Shown here in pieces: positions 52,456 through 62,231 of a stretch of 64,000 nt of DNA; within the stretch, counting starts at the first letter, position 1; each line of letters opens with the position of its first letter. The position numbers were made by a program, and so were the translations under genes. The notes under the pieces are model-generated. The model ran no database searches, had not been told where the DNA came from, and worked only from the letters and a program-made list of their open reading frames with translations. The stretch covers positions 6,304 through 70,303 of the forward strand of contig SHYX01000024.1 in the NCBI GenBank assembly GCA_009692585.1, read 5' to 3'. The DNA comes from Myxococcales bacterium (GTDB taxonomy: Bacteria; Myxococcota; UBA796; SXON01).

Positions 52456-52484
52456 TCACCGATCGTAGCACGGGCACCGGGACG

Positions 52485-53654
52485 TCACCGGATGTGAACG
52501 GGCACCCGGCGAAGCTCTGTCGTTTGTCCGGTACGTACGGCGCGGACCACCACCGCTCCGAGGCCGGCCGAACCCTTGGGATTTGGGGTGAACGACGCGC
52601 TCCACCGCCGGGTGGCGCCCACACCGAGCCGGTCATCGCCGGTGGTCCTCCACGGCGGCGTTGCCTCCACGGTCCGGGCGAACGTGGTCTTGTTCGGTGG
52701 GGCAAGGTTCTTGCCAGCGGCGTCGACGAGCACGACCTCGATGGTCCAGCTCTTGAACGGATTCCCGGTGGGCACGGTATGCCCCGCGCCGGTGTTGATG
52801 AGGCTCACCCCGACCTCGATGGGCTGGCCTCGGGTGATGGCCGCGCTCGGCAGGCTGATCATCGTCGTGAGGGCCCGCTGGATGGTGGTGGGCGAGCCAT
52901 GAGAGGCCACCACCGCCCCCTGACCGGGTTGAGCCGCGCCCGCGGCGGGCGCCATGTGGCAGTCCTGGCATTGGACTCCCGCTTCCGCGTAGGCGCTTGC
53001 CTTCCATTCGCCGTAGGTGTCGTAGAACGGGCGATCGCCCTCGGGCCAGCTCAGCTGGTGGCAGGTGGCGCACATCTCGCTCGACTGGAGCTCGGCCGAC
53101 GCGACCACCGGATGGGGTGCCTGGTCGGTGCTGCGGGTGCCGAGCACCGTGCCGTCGCGCACATGGCAGGCGATGCACGTCACCCCCTCCGACATCAGCG
53201 TGGCGTCAAAGCCAGGGTTCACCTGCAGGCGCGGTCGCGTCACGTCGTCCGCGACGTACCCCGCCGCGAGCTGATCGTGTTGTGTCGCGACTGGAAGATG
53301 ACAGGATCGGCAGAGCGTTGACTGCCCCGCGCTGGCCAGCGCGGCCTGGTACACCGGGTCGCTCCAGGCGTGCGCATGGGCGCTGTCCTGCCAACTGTCG
53401 TGCGCTGCCCAGTGGCACGCGTTGCAGGTCTGCGCCGAGAGGGAGGCCAGCCCGGGGGGCAGGGCGTCGACCACGATCGGCAGGGGCGTCGCGAAGAGCG
53501 CCGGCGCTGGCGTCGGCGGGGGTACCGACGGGGGCTCGGCGACCACCGGGGGCGCGGGCTCCTCTTCCATGGCCTTCTTGCCACGCGCCATCGCGATCCC
53601 GACCAGGACGAGGGGGAGGGTCAGGGCCAGGGGCCAGCGCGACGACATCGACAC
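52485..53654 (-). CDS. Pentaheme c-type cytochrome
   Basis: This 389-residue exported protein has an N-terminal signal-anchor (LALTLPLVLVGIAMARG), a Pro-rich linker, and five CxxCH heme-attachment motifs: CNACH, CRSCH, CIACH, CATCH and CQDCH. The C-terminal 150 residues form a beta-domain with GHTVPTGNPF, where a His could serve as a distal ligand. The arrangement resembles cytochrome c554/NrfB-like multihemes used in periplasmic electron transfer. The start ATG at 53654 is followed after 63 bases upstream by the arylsulfotransferase-like gene, in the same direction. Redox partner unknown. Confidence 0.93.
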   Translation of the reverse strand: MSMSSRWPLALTLPLVLVGIAMARGKKAMEEEPAPPVVAEPPSVPPPTPAPALFATPLPIVVDALPPGLASLSAQTCNACHWAAHDSWQDSAHAHAWSDPVYQAALASAGQSTLCRSCHLPVATQHDQLAAGYVADDVTRPRLQVNPGFDATLMSEGVTCIACHVRDGTVLGTRSTDQAPHPVVASAELQSSEMCATCHQLSWPEGDRPFYDTYGEWKASAYAEAGVQCQDCHMAPAAGAAQPGQGAVVASHGSPTTIQRALTTMISLPSAAITRGQPIEVGVSLINTGAGHTVPTGNPFKSWTIEVVLVDAAGKNLAPPNKTTFARTVEATPPWRTTGDDRLGVGATRRWSASFTPNPKGSAGLGAVVVRAVRTGQTTELRRVPVHIR

Positions 53655-53717
53655 CGCAGAGGGCTATCACCCTCCTTTCCGGGCGGCCGCCCGCGTCGTT
53701 CCCCAGGCCACGCTCGC

Positions 53718-55046
53718 TCAGGGCGTGCCGGACAGCGCCTCCACCATGTGCGCGTACCCGAATCCGCTGCCCAGCGGCGTCAACGCGTCCCAGGCCGGGG
53801 CGTGGTGTTCGTCGAGCAGGGTCAGCCGCCCCGCCGAGCCCCATGCCACGAGGTGCCCGCCACCAGGAGCGGGCTCGGCATTTCCGAGTACGGGGGTCGC
53901 TACGAGGCGCTCCGCGTGGTAGTTCCAGAGGCGTGAGTATTCGCGCGTCGCGAGGTCGAGTCGGTACTCCACGGCCTCACTATAGGGTTCGGGGTCGTCG
54001 GTCGGCCGGTTGTTGAACACCAGAAAACCCGCTTCGGTAGGGACCGGGGCATGCTGCGGGCCGAAACCGCCGCCGCCGATCAGCGCCACGTCGGACGCCG
54101 CGCCGCCGAGGACGGCGACCGGTGAGCCCGTGTCGGCGTCGACGATGATCACGCTCTCCAGCCGGTAGCTCGACAGCCAGTAGCGCCCGTCGTGTACCGC
54201 AAAGCTGTTGATGTGGGTCCACTCGCGCGGCCCGACCTCCATCTCGGGCAGCGCTTCGACGTCCTCGGGGCCACCGTGGTCCCAGGCGCTCCACAGCTCA
54301 CGGCGTGTCCCATCCTCCGCGAACTCGGCGAGCGCGTCGCCATCGACGGCGACGCCGTCCACCTCGCGCGTGTCGTGCACCAGCACGAGGTACCCCCCGC
54401 CCGGCGATTCCCGGAAGTCGTGGTGGCCCCCGAAGGTGGTGGTCACCACGGGATCACCCCCCGCGATGGGGTAGCGGTAGATCGCCATATCGGGGTTGAT
54501 CTTGGGCAACTGCGCCATCACCAGCAGGTCGGTCCCGTCGGCGCTCAACCGCGCCTGGGTGAGCGTGCCGAACGAGGTCGCGAGCTCGCGCCACCACACC
54601 GCCACGCCTTCTCCGTTGTAGACCGCGGCATAACTCCTGGCCCCGATGACCGGGGTTACCACGAGCCGATCGGTTTCGCCGCTCACGACGAGTTCCGGGA
54701 GCTCTGCGGGCGCGTCGGCCGGGGCAAAGGTCGCGTCCACCGAGACGGCGACGCCGCCGCCGGCGTCCGTCGAGGTTGCCCGCCAGTGCCAGTCCTGTCG
54801 CGGACTCAGCCCGGCCAGCACGACCGCATGCGAGAGGCCATCCTCCGAAGACCAGCCGCTGACGCGCTCCCCGTACTCCGCGTCCGGCCCGAGCTCGATG
54901 GCGGCGTCGGCCCGCGTGCCGGTCAGCCAGGTGACGGTCAGCGCCGTCCCGGTCTCGGTGTCGAGCGCCACCTCCACCGTCAGGGTCTCCCGGGGCGGGT
55001 CCGCGGGCTCGCTCGAGCACGCCGCGGTTAGTGCGAGAGCGAGCAT
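53718..55046 (-). CDS. Arylsulfotransferase-like lipoprotein
   Basis: This 442-residue protein has a lipobox (LTAAC, Cys10) at the start chosen at 55046; the longer in-frame start lies in a Trp/Pro-rich segment and was rejected. The six-bladed propeller features of ASST-family proteins are visible: GHHDFRESPGGGYLVLVHD, REWTHINSFAVHD, YWLSSYRLESVIIVDADTG and GPQHAPVPTEAGFLVFNN. Bacterial ASSTs transfer sulfate between phenolic compounds. The catalytic histidine arrangement (HHDF and QHAP) is kept, so activity is possible. A fibronectin-like domain (residues about 25-115) precedes it. The neighbours are a pentaheme cytochrome and a DUF4442 protein. Confidence 0.85.
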   Translation of the reverse strand: MLALALTAACSSEPADPPRETLTVEVALDTETGTALTVTWLTGTRADAAIELGPDAEYGERVSGWSSEDGLSHAVVLAGLSPRQDWHWRATSTDAGGGVAVSVDATFAPADAPAELPELVVSGETDRLVVTPVIGARSYAAVYNGEGVAVWWRELATSFGTLTQARLSADGTDLLVMAQLPKINPDMAIYRYPIAGGDPVVTTTFGGHHDFRESPGGGYLVLVHDTREVDGVAVDGDALAEFAEDGTRRELWSAWDHGGPEDVEALPEMEVGPREWTHINSFAVHDGRYWLSSYRLESVIIVDADTGSPVAVLGGAASDVALIGGGGFGPQHAPVPTEAGFLVFNNRPTDDPEPYSEAVEYRLDLATREYSRLWNYHAERLVATPVLGNAEPAPGGGHLVAWGSAGRLTLLDEHHAPAWDALTPLGSGFGYAHMVEALSGTP

Positions 55047-55053
55047 GCGGCCA

Positions 55054-55554
55054 TCATGCCCCGGTCCTGCGCGCCTTGACCGACCACGTGAACCAGAAGC
55101 GGCTGGCCTCGGCGCCATCGGGAAGCCGCCCCACGGTTTCCACCACGATGACCCGTGCCTCTCCGGAGGCCCGCGCCTGGGCCACCGCCGCGAAGATCTC
55201 GGCGCCCGACACACACGAGAAGGTGGTGGTCGCCGTCGCCTTTTTGCCGAATGTGGCTCGCATCTCGACGATGAGCGTGCTCAACGGCACGCCGGCGTCG
55301 GTCGTTGCCAGGAGCACCAGCGCGCCGGTGGACAATTCGGCCGCCATCGCCTGGGTGGCGAAGTAGGTGGATTGGAACGGATTCTGGCTGCGCCAACCGA
55401 AGGGCACCGTCGTTTCGCAGCCATCGGTGCCGATCCGCTTGATGCCCACTCCGGCGAAGAGGGCCGAGGGCAACTTCAAGAGCAGCCAGAGGCGGAAGAG
55501 GATCGGGTGGGTCACTCGCCGCGTGAATGCGTTGCCCGCGGGCGAAAGTGTCAT
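55054..55554 (-). CDS. DUF4442 / hotdog-fold thioesterase-like protein
   Basis: This 166-residue cytoplasmic protein has the hotdog-fold pattern of the DUF4442/PaaI-like thioesterase relatives. A helix PILFRLWLLLKLPSALFAGVGI is followed by NPFQSTYFATQAMAAELSTGALV and strands LIVEMRATFGKKATATTTFSC and ARVIVVETVGRLPDG. It may act on an acyl-CoA, but the catalytic residues are not evident. The start ATG at 55554 is just after the stop of the upstream metal-binding lipoprotein gene. It is followed seven bases later by the arylsulfotransferase-like gene. Confidence 0.75.
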   Translation of the reverse strand: MTLSPAGNAFTRRVTHPILFRLWLLLKLPSALFAGVGIKRIGTDGCETTVPFGWRSQNPFQSTYFATQAMAAELSTGALVLLATTDAGVPLSTLIVEMRATFGKKATATTTFSCVSGAEIFAAVAQARASGEARVIVVETVGRLPDGAEASRFWFTWSVKARRTGA

Positions 55555-55558
55555 GTGC

Positions 55559-57157
<1,599 letters not shown>

Positions 57158-57228
57158 CGGGAACTCCAGAAGCGGCGCGTCTTACCCGGCGGACCCCGGG
57201 GTGCAAGGGATAGGATCGTGCCTCGACG

Positions 57229-58593
57229 ATGAAGGTCCTCCTCGCCCACGGCTACTTCCTCGCGGACGATCCGCACGAAGCGGAGCTCATGCGGCCTTTT
57301 CCGCCGTTGGGTCTGCAGTACCTCGTCGGGTACCTGCGTCGGGAGGGCGTCGAGACCGAGTGGTGGGATGCGACGTGGCAGCCGGGGGTTGCGGCGTTCG
57401 GGTCGGTCCTGGATTCGTTTCGGCCAACGTTGGTCGGGTTCTATGGGCACACCATCACGCGGGGCGTCACCGCCGGGATGGTGGCCGCGTGCAAGGGGAG
57501 GGGGCTCTCGGTGGTCGCGGGGGGGCCCGACCCCGTCCAGTACCTCGACGAGTACCTGGCGATGGGCGTCGACGTGGTGGTCATCGGCGAGGGAGAAGCC
57601 ACCCTGGCCGAGTTGGTCGCCCACCTCCGCGAGCACGGTGGCGCCTGGGAGTTTGCGACGCTGGCGACGGTGCGGGGCATCGCGTTTCGTCGTGAGGACC
57701 AGATCGTACGAACCCCGGCGAGGCCGCTCATCCGTCCGCTGGACTCGTTGCCCTGGCCGATGCGCGAACGCGGCGATCTGGAGGCGTACTTCGAGGCCTG
57801 GCGTCGTCGGCACGGCCAGACGGCGATGTCGATGACGACCAGCCGCGGGTGCCCCTACCACTGCACCTGGTGCAGCAAGCAGGTCTACGGCGACAGCTTC
57901 CGTCGTCGGGAGCCGGACGCGGTGATCGACGAGCTGCTGGCGATTCGACGGGAGTTCAGCCCCGACCAGGTGTGGTTCGTCGACGACATGTTCACCATCA
58001 ACCGGACGTGGGTGGACCGCTTCTCGGCGCGGATGGTCGAACGTGACGCGGTGACGCCGTTCTACGTCATCGGTCGCGCCGAGACCCTGGAGCCGGGCCA
58101 GCTCGACCGACTCAAAAAAGCCGGGCTCTTCCGCATGTACCTCTCCGCGGAGAGCGGCGCCGACCATGTGCTCGACGCAATGAAGAAGGGGACGACCGTT
58201 GCCGAGCTGCGGCGCGCCGGGCACATGCTGCGCGAGGCGGGCATCGAGATGGGGGCCTTCGTGATGCTCGGCTACCCTGGCGAGACGCGGCCGGACGTGC
58301 TCGCGACGCGTGATCTGCTGCGCGACCTCGATCCCGCGGTCACGCTGGTCTCGGTCGCCCATCCGATGAAGGGCACCGCCTTCTACGATGGCGTCAGCGA
58401 CAAGGTCACCGGGCAGAGCGGCGGCCGCCTGACCTTCGAGATGGCGTACAGCGCTCGCTTCTACAACGCGGCCCAGAAGATGTTGTGGGCGGACGAGCGC
58501 CGGCGTCGGGCGCAGCAGGCTCGGGAGGCGCGAGCGTTCGTCGGGGCGGCGGCACGGTATGCGCTCTGGCGTGGGGTGATGGAGTTGGGGTGA
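57229..58593 (+). CDS. B12-binding-domain radical SAM protein
   Basis: This 454-residue protein has an N-terminal cobalamin-binding region (KVLLAHGYFLADDPHEAEL, then GFYGHTITRGV and VVAGGPDPVQYLDEYLAMG). A radical SAM core with SRGCPYHCTWCSKQ follows, and a C-terminal region after MLGYPGETRPDVLATRDLL. It is related in plan, but not in sequence detail, to the enzyme at 36928. Likely activity: SAM- and methylcobalamin-dependent methylation or ring chemistry on an unknown substrate. The ATG is 12 bases downstream of a GGATAGGATCG stretch. The next gene on this strand is a broken hydrolase gene. Confidence 0.9.
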   Translation: MKVLLAHGYFLADDPHEAELMRPFPPLGLQYLVGYLRREGVETEWWDATWQPGVAAFGSVLDSFRPTLVGFYGHTITRGVTAGMVAACKGRGLSVVAGGPDPVQYLDEYLAMGVDVVVIGEGEATLAELVAHLREHGGAWEFATLATVRGIAFRREDQIVRTPARPLIRPLDSLPWPMRERGDLEAYFEAWRRRHGQTAMSMTTSRGCPYHCTWCSKQVYGDSFRRREPDAVIDELLAIRREFSPDQVWFVDDMFTINRTWVDRFSARMVERDAVTPFYVIGRAETLEPGQLDRLKKAGLFRMYLSAESGADHVLDAMKKGTTVAELRRAGHMLREAGIEMGAFVMLGYPGETRPDVLATRDLLRDLDPAVTLVSVAHPMKGTAFYDGVSDKVTGQSGGRLTFEMAYSARFYNAAQKMLWADERRRRAQQAREARAFVGAAARYALWRGVMELG

Positions 58594-58648
58594 GGCGGCC
58601 GCCCGCCGCCCTCATCCCCCGGCGCTGCCCCACGGCCCCCTTGAGCAG

Positions 58649-59344
58649 GTGCTGCCCGACCTGTTCTTCGTGACGGGCACCGTGGCCATGCCCGTGCCGC
58701 AGCCCGTGCGCTTCAGCCGCGCGATGACGCTGGTCCGCGAGGGGACCCGACTGGTGCTGGTGAACACGGTGCGCCTCGATGAGCCGGGCCTGCAGGCGCT
58801 GGACGCCCTCGGCCGGGTCACGGACATTCTGCGCCTCGCCGGCAATCACGGCGCGGACGATCCCTTCTACAAGGAGCGCTACGGCGCCACGGTCTGGGCC
58901 CCGACCAACGCCCCGTACATGCCCGGCTTCAACCCGGAGGCAGAGCCCTATTTCGAGCCCGACGTGCGCTTCGACGGCAGCACCGCGCTCCCGCTGGCGG
59001 GGGCCCGCCGCGACCCTCATCGGCTCACGCCCCACCGAAGCGCTGTTGCTCCTCGAGCGCGACGGTGGCGTGCTCATCGCCGGTGACGCGCTCCAGAATT
59101 TCGCCGTCACCGACGCCTACTTCAACTGGGCGGGCTCGCTCGTGATGAAGATGATGGGCTTCATACGCCCCACCAACGTGGGCCCCGGTGGCTCGCCCAG
59201 GCCAAGCCACCGGCAGAGGACCTGCGCAGAATCCTCGAACTTCCGTTCGAGCATCTGCTCCCGTCGCACGGCACGCCGGTACTCGGCGGCGCGCGCGAGA
59301 AGTTCCGCGGCGCGATCGAGCAAGCGGCGGCAAAGGGGGGCTGA
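58649..59344 (+). pseudogene. Metallo-beta-lactamase-fold-like gene broken by two frameshifts
   Basis: From a GTG at 58649 the frame reads LPDLFFVTGTVAMPVPQPV ... AGNHGADDPFYKERYGATVW to about 58999, where an extra base in a G run disrupts it. The +1 frame carries on as GSRPTEALLLLERDGGVLIAGDALQNFAV and reaches PTNVGP near 59187. A missing base there returns to the first frame: WLAQAKPPAEDLRRIL ... LLPSHGTPVLGG, stopping at 59342. Corrected, it would be about 230 residues with an MBL-like fold, but the HxHxDH zinc motif is reduced to NHGADD. The two shifts cancel, which could reflect sequence error as well as decay. Confidence 0.7.
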
Positions 59345-59349
59345 CGCTC

Positions 59350-59565
59350 ACCGGCCTCGGTCGCAAGCTCGCCTCCGCCGAGGGTGGTGCCTCCGAGGAT
59401 CAGCCAGCCCGCGCCCGACCGCGCTCCGGGGTCGTAGTAGATCGCCCCGACCAGCAGGTCCGTGAAGCCGTCGCCGTCGCCGTCGCCCGGGCCGGCTGCA
59501 GCGATGCCGGTGTCGGCGCGGGCCGCGGTGCACGAGGCCCGGCGGACGAGCACGCTCACGCGCAC
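59350..59565 (-). pseudogene. FG-GAP propeller-blade fragment
   Basis: The minus strand encodes ADTGIAAAGPGDGDGDGF and then TDLLVGAIYYDPGARSGAGW with LILGGTTLGGGELATEAG. This is a single FG-GAP blade with its Ca2+-binding DGDGDGF loop. No signal peptide or neighbouring blade is attached and the frame soon ends in unrelated sequence, so it is a relic of a larger lipoprotein of the type found intact at 28951 and 48022. Confidence 0.65.
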
Positions 59566-59852
59566 GGGGCCCGGCCCAGGGTAGCGCTTCGGAGGCGGGG
59601 CGTTGTTCTGGAGCTACGCGGCGGCTTCCAGGTTCTGGGCGATCACGGTCGTGACGGTCTTGCACAGACGGAGAATCTTGCGGCGTTATGGCGGTGATAC
59701 CAACGTAAGCTCCGCATGGATGCGCGCGACTTCGTCCACCGCAGCCGTTTCCAGCTCGGTCGTGACCTTGGCACGCGCGTTCGGTTTCGCGGTGCAGCGG
59801 CGGGCCCGCTCGACCTGCGGCGTGCGGCGTGGTGAGCTGACCGCCCGCAACT

Positions 59853-60005
59853 GCAACCGATCTCAAGGTTCACCGCAATGAACAGCGAGTTCGGTTTCGT
59901 GGTGCAACCGCTCTCGGTGTTCAAGACGATGAACATCGAATTCGGTTGCGCCTTGCAACCGAAGTCCGGCTTCAACAACGTGAACATCGAGTTCGGTTGC
60001 CCCGC
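59853..60005. repeat. Three tandem 51-bp repeats
   Basis: Units begin GCAACCG at 59853, 59904 and 59955. They share GAACA.CGA.TTCGGTT and are about 70% alike. Both strands stay open across them with a 17-residue period. A diverged partial copy lies near 59780. The second-to-third junction includes a perfect 9-base inverted repeat (TTCGGTTGC at 59941-59949, GCAACCGAA at 59955-59963, five-base loop). Confidence 0.8.
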
Positions 60006-60021
60006 CCCCGCCCCCGCCCCC

Positions 60022-60080
60022 GCCGCGGCATCGATGCAGTGGCGAACCGTCTTGCGGTCCACGCCGGGCTGGTGCGCATC
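60022..60080 (-). pseudogene. Possible remnant of IS21-like transposase helix-turn-helix
   Basis: The minus strand reads DAHQPGVDRKTVRHCIDAAA. GVDRKTVR is the characteristic recognition-helix wording of IS21-type (IstA) transposases. Nothing upstream or downstream in the frame extends the homology, so if real it is a small relic. It could be coincidental. Confidence 0.35.
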
Positions 60081-60457
60081 GCGCGGGTCTCGCTCCACAG
60101 GGAGAGCCCGGCCGTTTGGTAGGTTGCACCGCCCGAACGCTTCCGGGCTCGCGTTTCGCCTTTTCGAGGGCGGCGGCTGATCGGTCCGCGGCGGGAGTAC
60201 TGTTCGCCTGAATATATGTTCGGATGTTCAGCTGCACGAGGAGGCCCGGGTCCGGTATCGGTGTGTTGCGACACCCACCCACCGTCCCTCGCCCGGCCGG
60301 CGCAAACTGGTGACAAGGTCGCCGGGGAGACGTCGCCTTCGGGGACGCCGACGTCGGCCATGTTCCGGTGCCCGTGCCGCTGAGTCCGCCTCTTCCCCGT
60401 CACGCGCCTCGTGGGCCGTTATCCTACGCCCTCCCCCGCCTGTCCCGAGCTTCGCCG

Positions 60458-61435
60458 ATGTCGCCCCCTCCGCCGCTGTTCCCGATCTCGGTCGCGTCCT
60501 CGTTGGCCGACGGTGCGCTGGCCACCCTGATCGAGGGCGACACCTTGGAGCAACTCCGCCGCATCCCCGACGGCTGCGTCACGCTCGCGATCACGTCCCC
60601 ACCGTACAACATCGGCAAGGAGTACGAGACGCGGGTGGCGCTCGGGCGCTACCTCGATGGGCTGCGGCCCATCATCGCCGAGGTCCACCGTGTGCTCAGT
60701 TCGGCCGGAAGTGTGGCGTGGCAGGTGGGGAACTTCGTGCACGACGGCGAGGTCTTCCCACTCGACATCTGGTGTTATCCACTCTTCAAGGCGGCAGGAT
60801 TCAAGCTGCGCAACCGGATCGTGTGGCACTTCGATCACGGCTTGCACGCGACCCATCGGCTCAGCGGCCGGTACGAGACGCTCCTGTGGTTTACCAAGGG
60901 CGACGACTACACCTGGAACCTCGACCCCATCCGCGTGCCGTCGAAGTACCCGGGGAAGCGGAAGTACAAACCGGGTCCCGACTACGGCCGGCCGTCGGGC
61001 AATCCCCTCGGGAAGAATCCGTCCGACATCTGGGAGCTGATGATCCACGAGTGGGAAGTCGGACTCTGGGACATCCCCAACGTAAAGGCGAACCATCCGG
61101 AGAAGACGCTCCACCCCTGCTCGTTTCCGATTGAGTTGGTGGAGCGTTGTGTGCTGTCGATGACGAACCCTGGCGACCTGGTGTTGGATCCGTTCTCGGG
61201 CGTGGGCAGCGCCATGCTCGCGGCCCTCAAGACGGGGCGGCGCGCGGCTGGGATCGATCGAGAGCCGCGTTACCTGGACGAGGCGCGGCGAAGGATCGCC
61301 ATGCTCGCCGACGGTCGTCTGCCCTATCGCACGCTCGGAAAGCCGGTCCATGTGCCACGCGGCACCGAGAAGGTCGCGCAGACTCCCGACGAGTGGAACG
61401 ACGCCGGGGGGCAAGCCGAGTCCCGACGATTGTAG
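60458..61435 (+). CDS. Solitary DNA methyltransferase, beta class (SPPY type)
   Basis: This protein of about 325 residues has the amino-methyltransferase motif IV as TSPPYNIGKEY early on. The SAM-binding motif I comes late (LVLDPFSGVGSAMLAALKTGR), the order of beta-class enzymes. The Ser-Pro-Pro-Tyr wording is typical of N4-cytosine methyltransferases but occurs in some N6-adenine ones. IRVPSKYPGKRKY and VKANHPEKTLHPC are other conserved stretches. The ATG at 60458 follows a TATCCT element by 38 bases; an in-frame GTG 30 codons earlier is possible but adds only Pro-rich sequence. No restriction gene is next to it. It may act in regulation, or be the survivor of an island. Confidence 0.9.
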   Translation: MSPPPPLFPISVASSLADGALATLIEGDTLEQLRRIPDGCVTLAITSPPYNIGKEYETRVALGRYLDGLRPIIAEVHRVLSSAGSVAWQVGNFVHDGEVFPLDIWCYPLFKAAGFKLRNRIVWHFDHGLHATHRLSGRYETLLWFTKGDDYTWNLDPIRVPSKYPGKRKYKPGPDYGRPSGNPLGKNPSDIWELMIHEWEVGLWDIPNVKANHPEKTLHPCSFPIELVERCVLSMTNPGDLVLDPFSGVGSAMLAALKTGRRAAGIDREPRYLDEARRRIAMLADGRLPYRTLGKPVHVPRGTEKVAQTPDEWNDAGGQAESRRL

Positions 61436-61451
61436 GTCCGCCCCGGCCTGC

Positions 61452-61480
61452 CGTAGCGGTGACGCCTCCCATCCGCTACG
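61452..61480 (+). terminator. Hairpin downstream of methyltransferase gene
   Basis: Eight-base arms (CGTAGCGG and CCGCTACG) are separated by 13 bases, 16 bases after the methyltransferase stop. It is plausible as a terminator or as a 5' structure of the following lipoprotein message. Confidence 0.4.
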
Positions 61481-61502
61481 TTGGCATCCCCCGGTGTGCG
61501 TG

Positions 61503-62228
<726 letters not shown>

Positions 62229-62231
62229 CCC

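Larger units (their letters stand above)
59345..60457. other. Decayed 1.1-kb interval without an intact gene
   Basis: Between the broken hydrolase gene and the methyltransferase gene lie an FG-GAP fragment, a group of 51-bp repeats, a cytosine-rich simple repeat (around 60000-60025), a possible transposase remnant, and short open frames whose sequence does not persist. On the minus strand, a stretch ending KVTTELETAAVDEVARIH then a stop near 59696 may be the tail of another lost gene. No intact coding region is evident. Confidence 0.6.

Noticed and set aside
47857..52497. 1546-codon plus-strand frame opposite the giant lipoprotein
   Set aside because: It is the mirror of GAC/GTC-rich Asp repeats: Asp codons read backwards as Val. 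Low-complexity Val/Ala/Gly sequence with no independent features.
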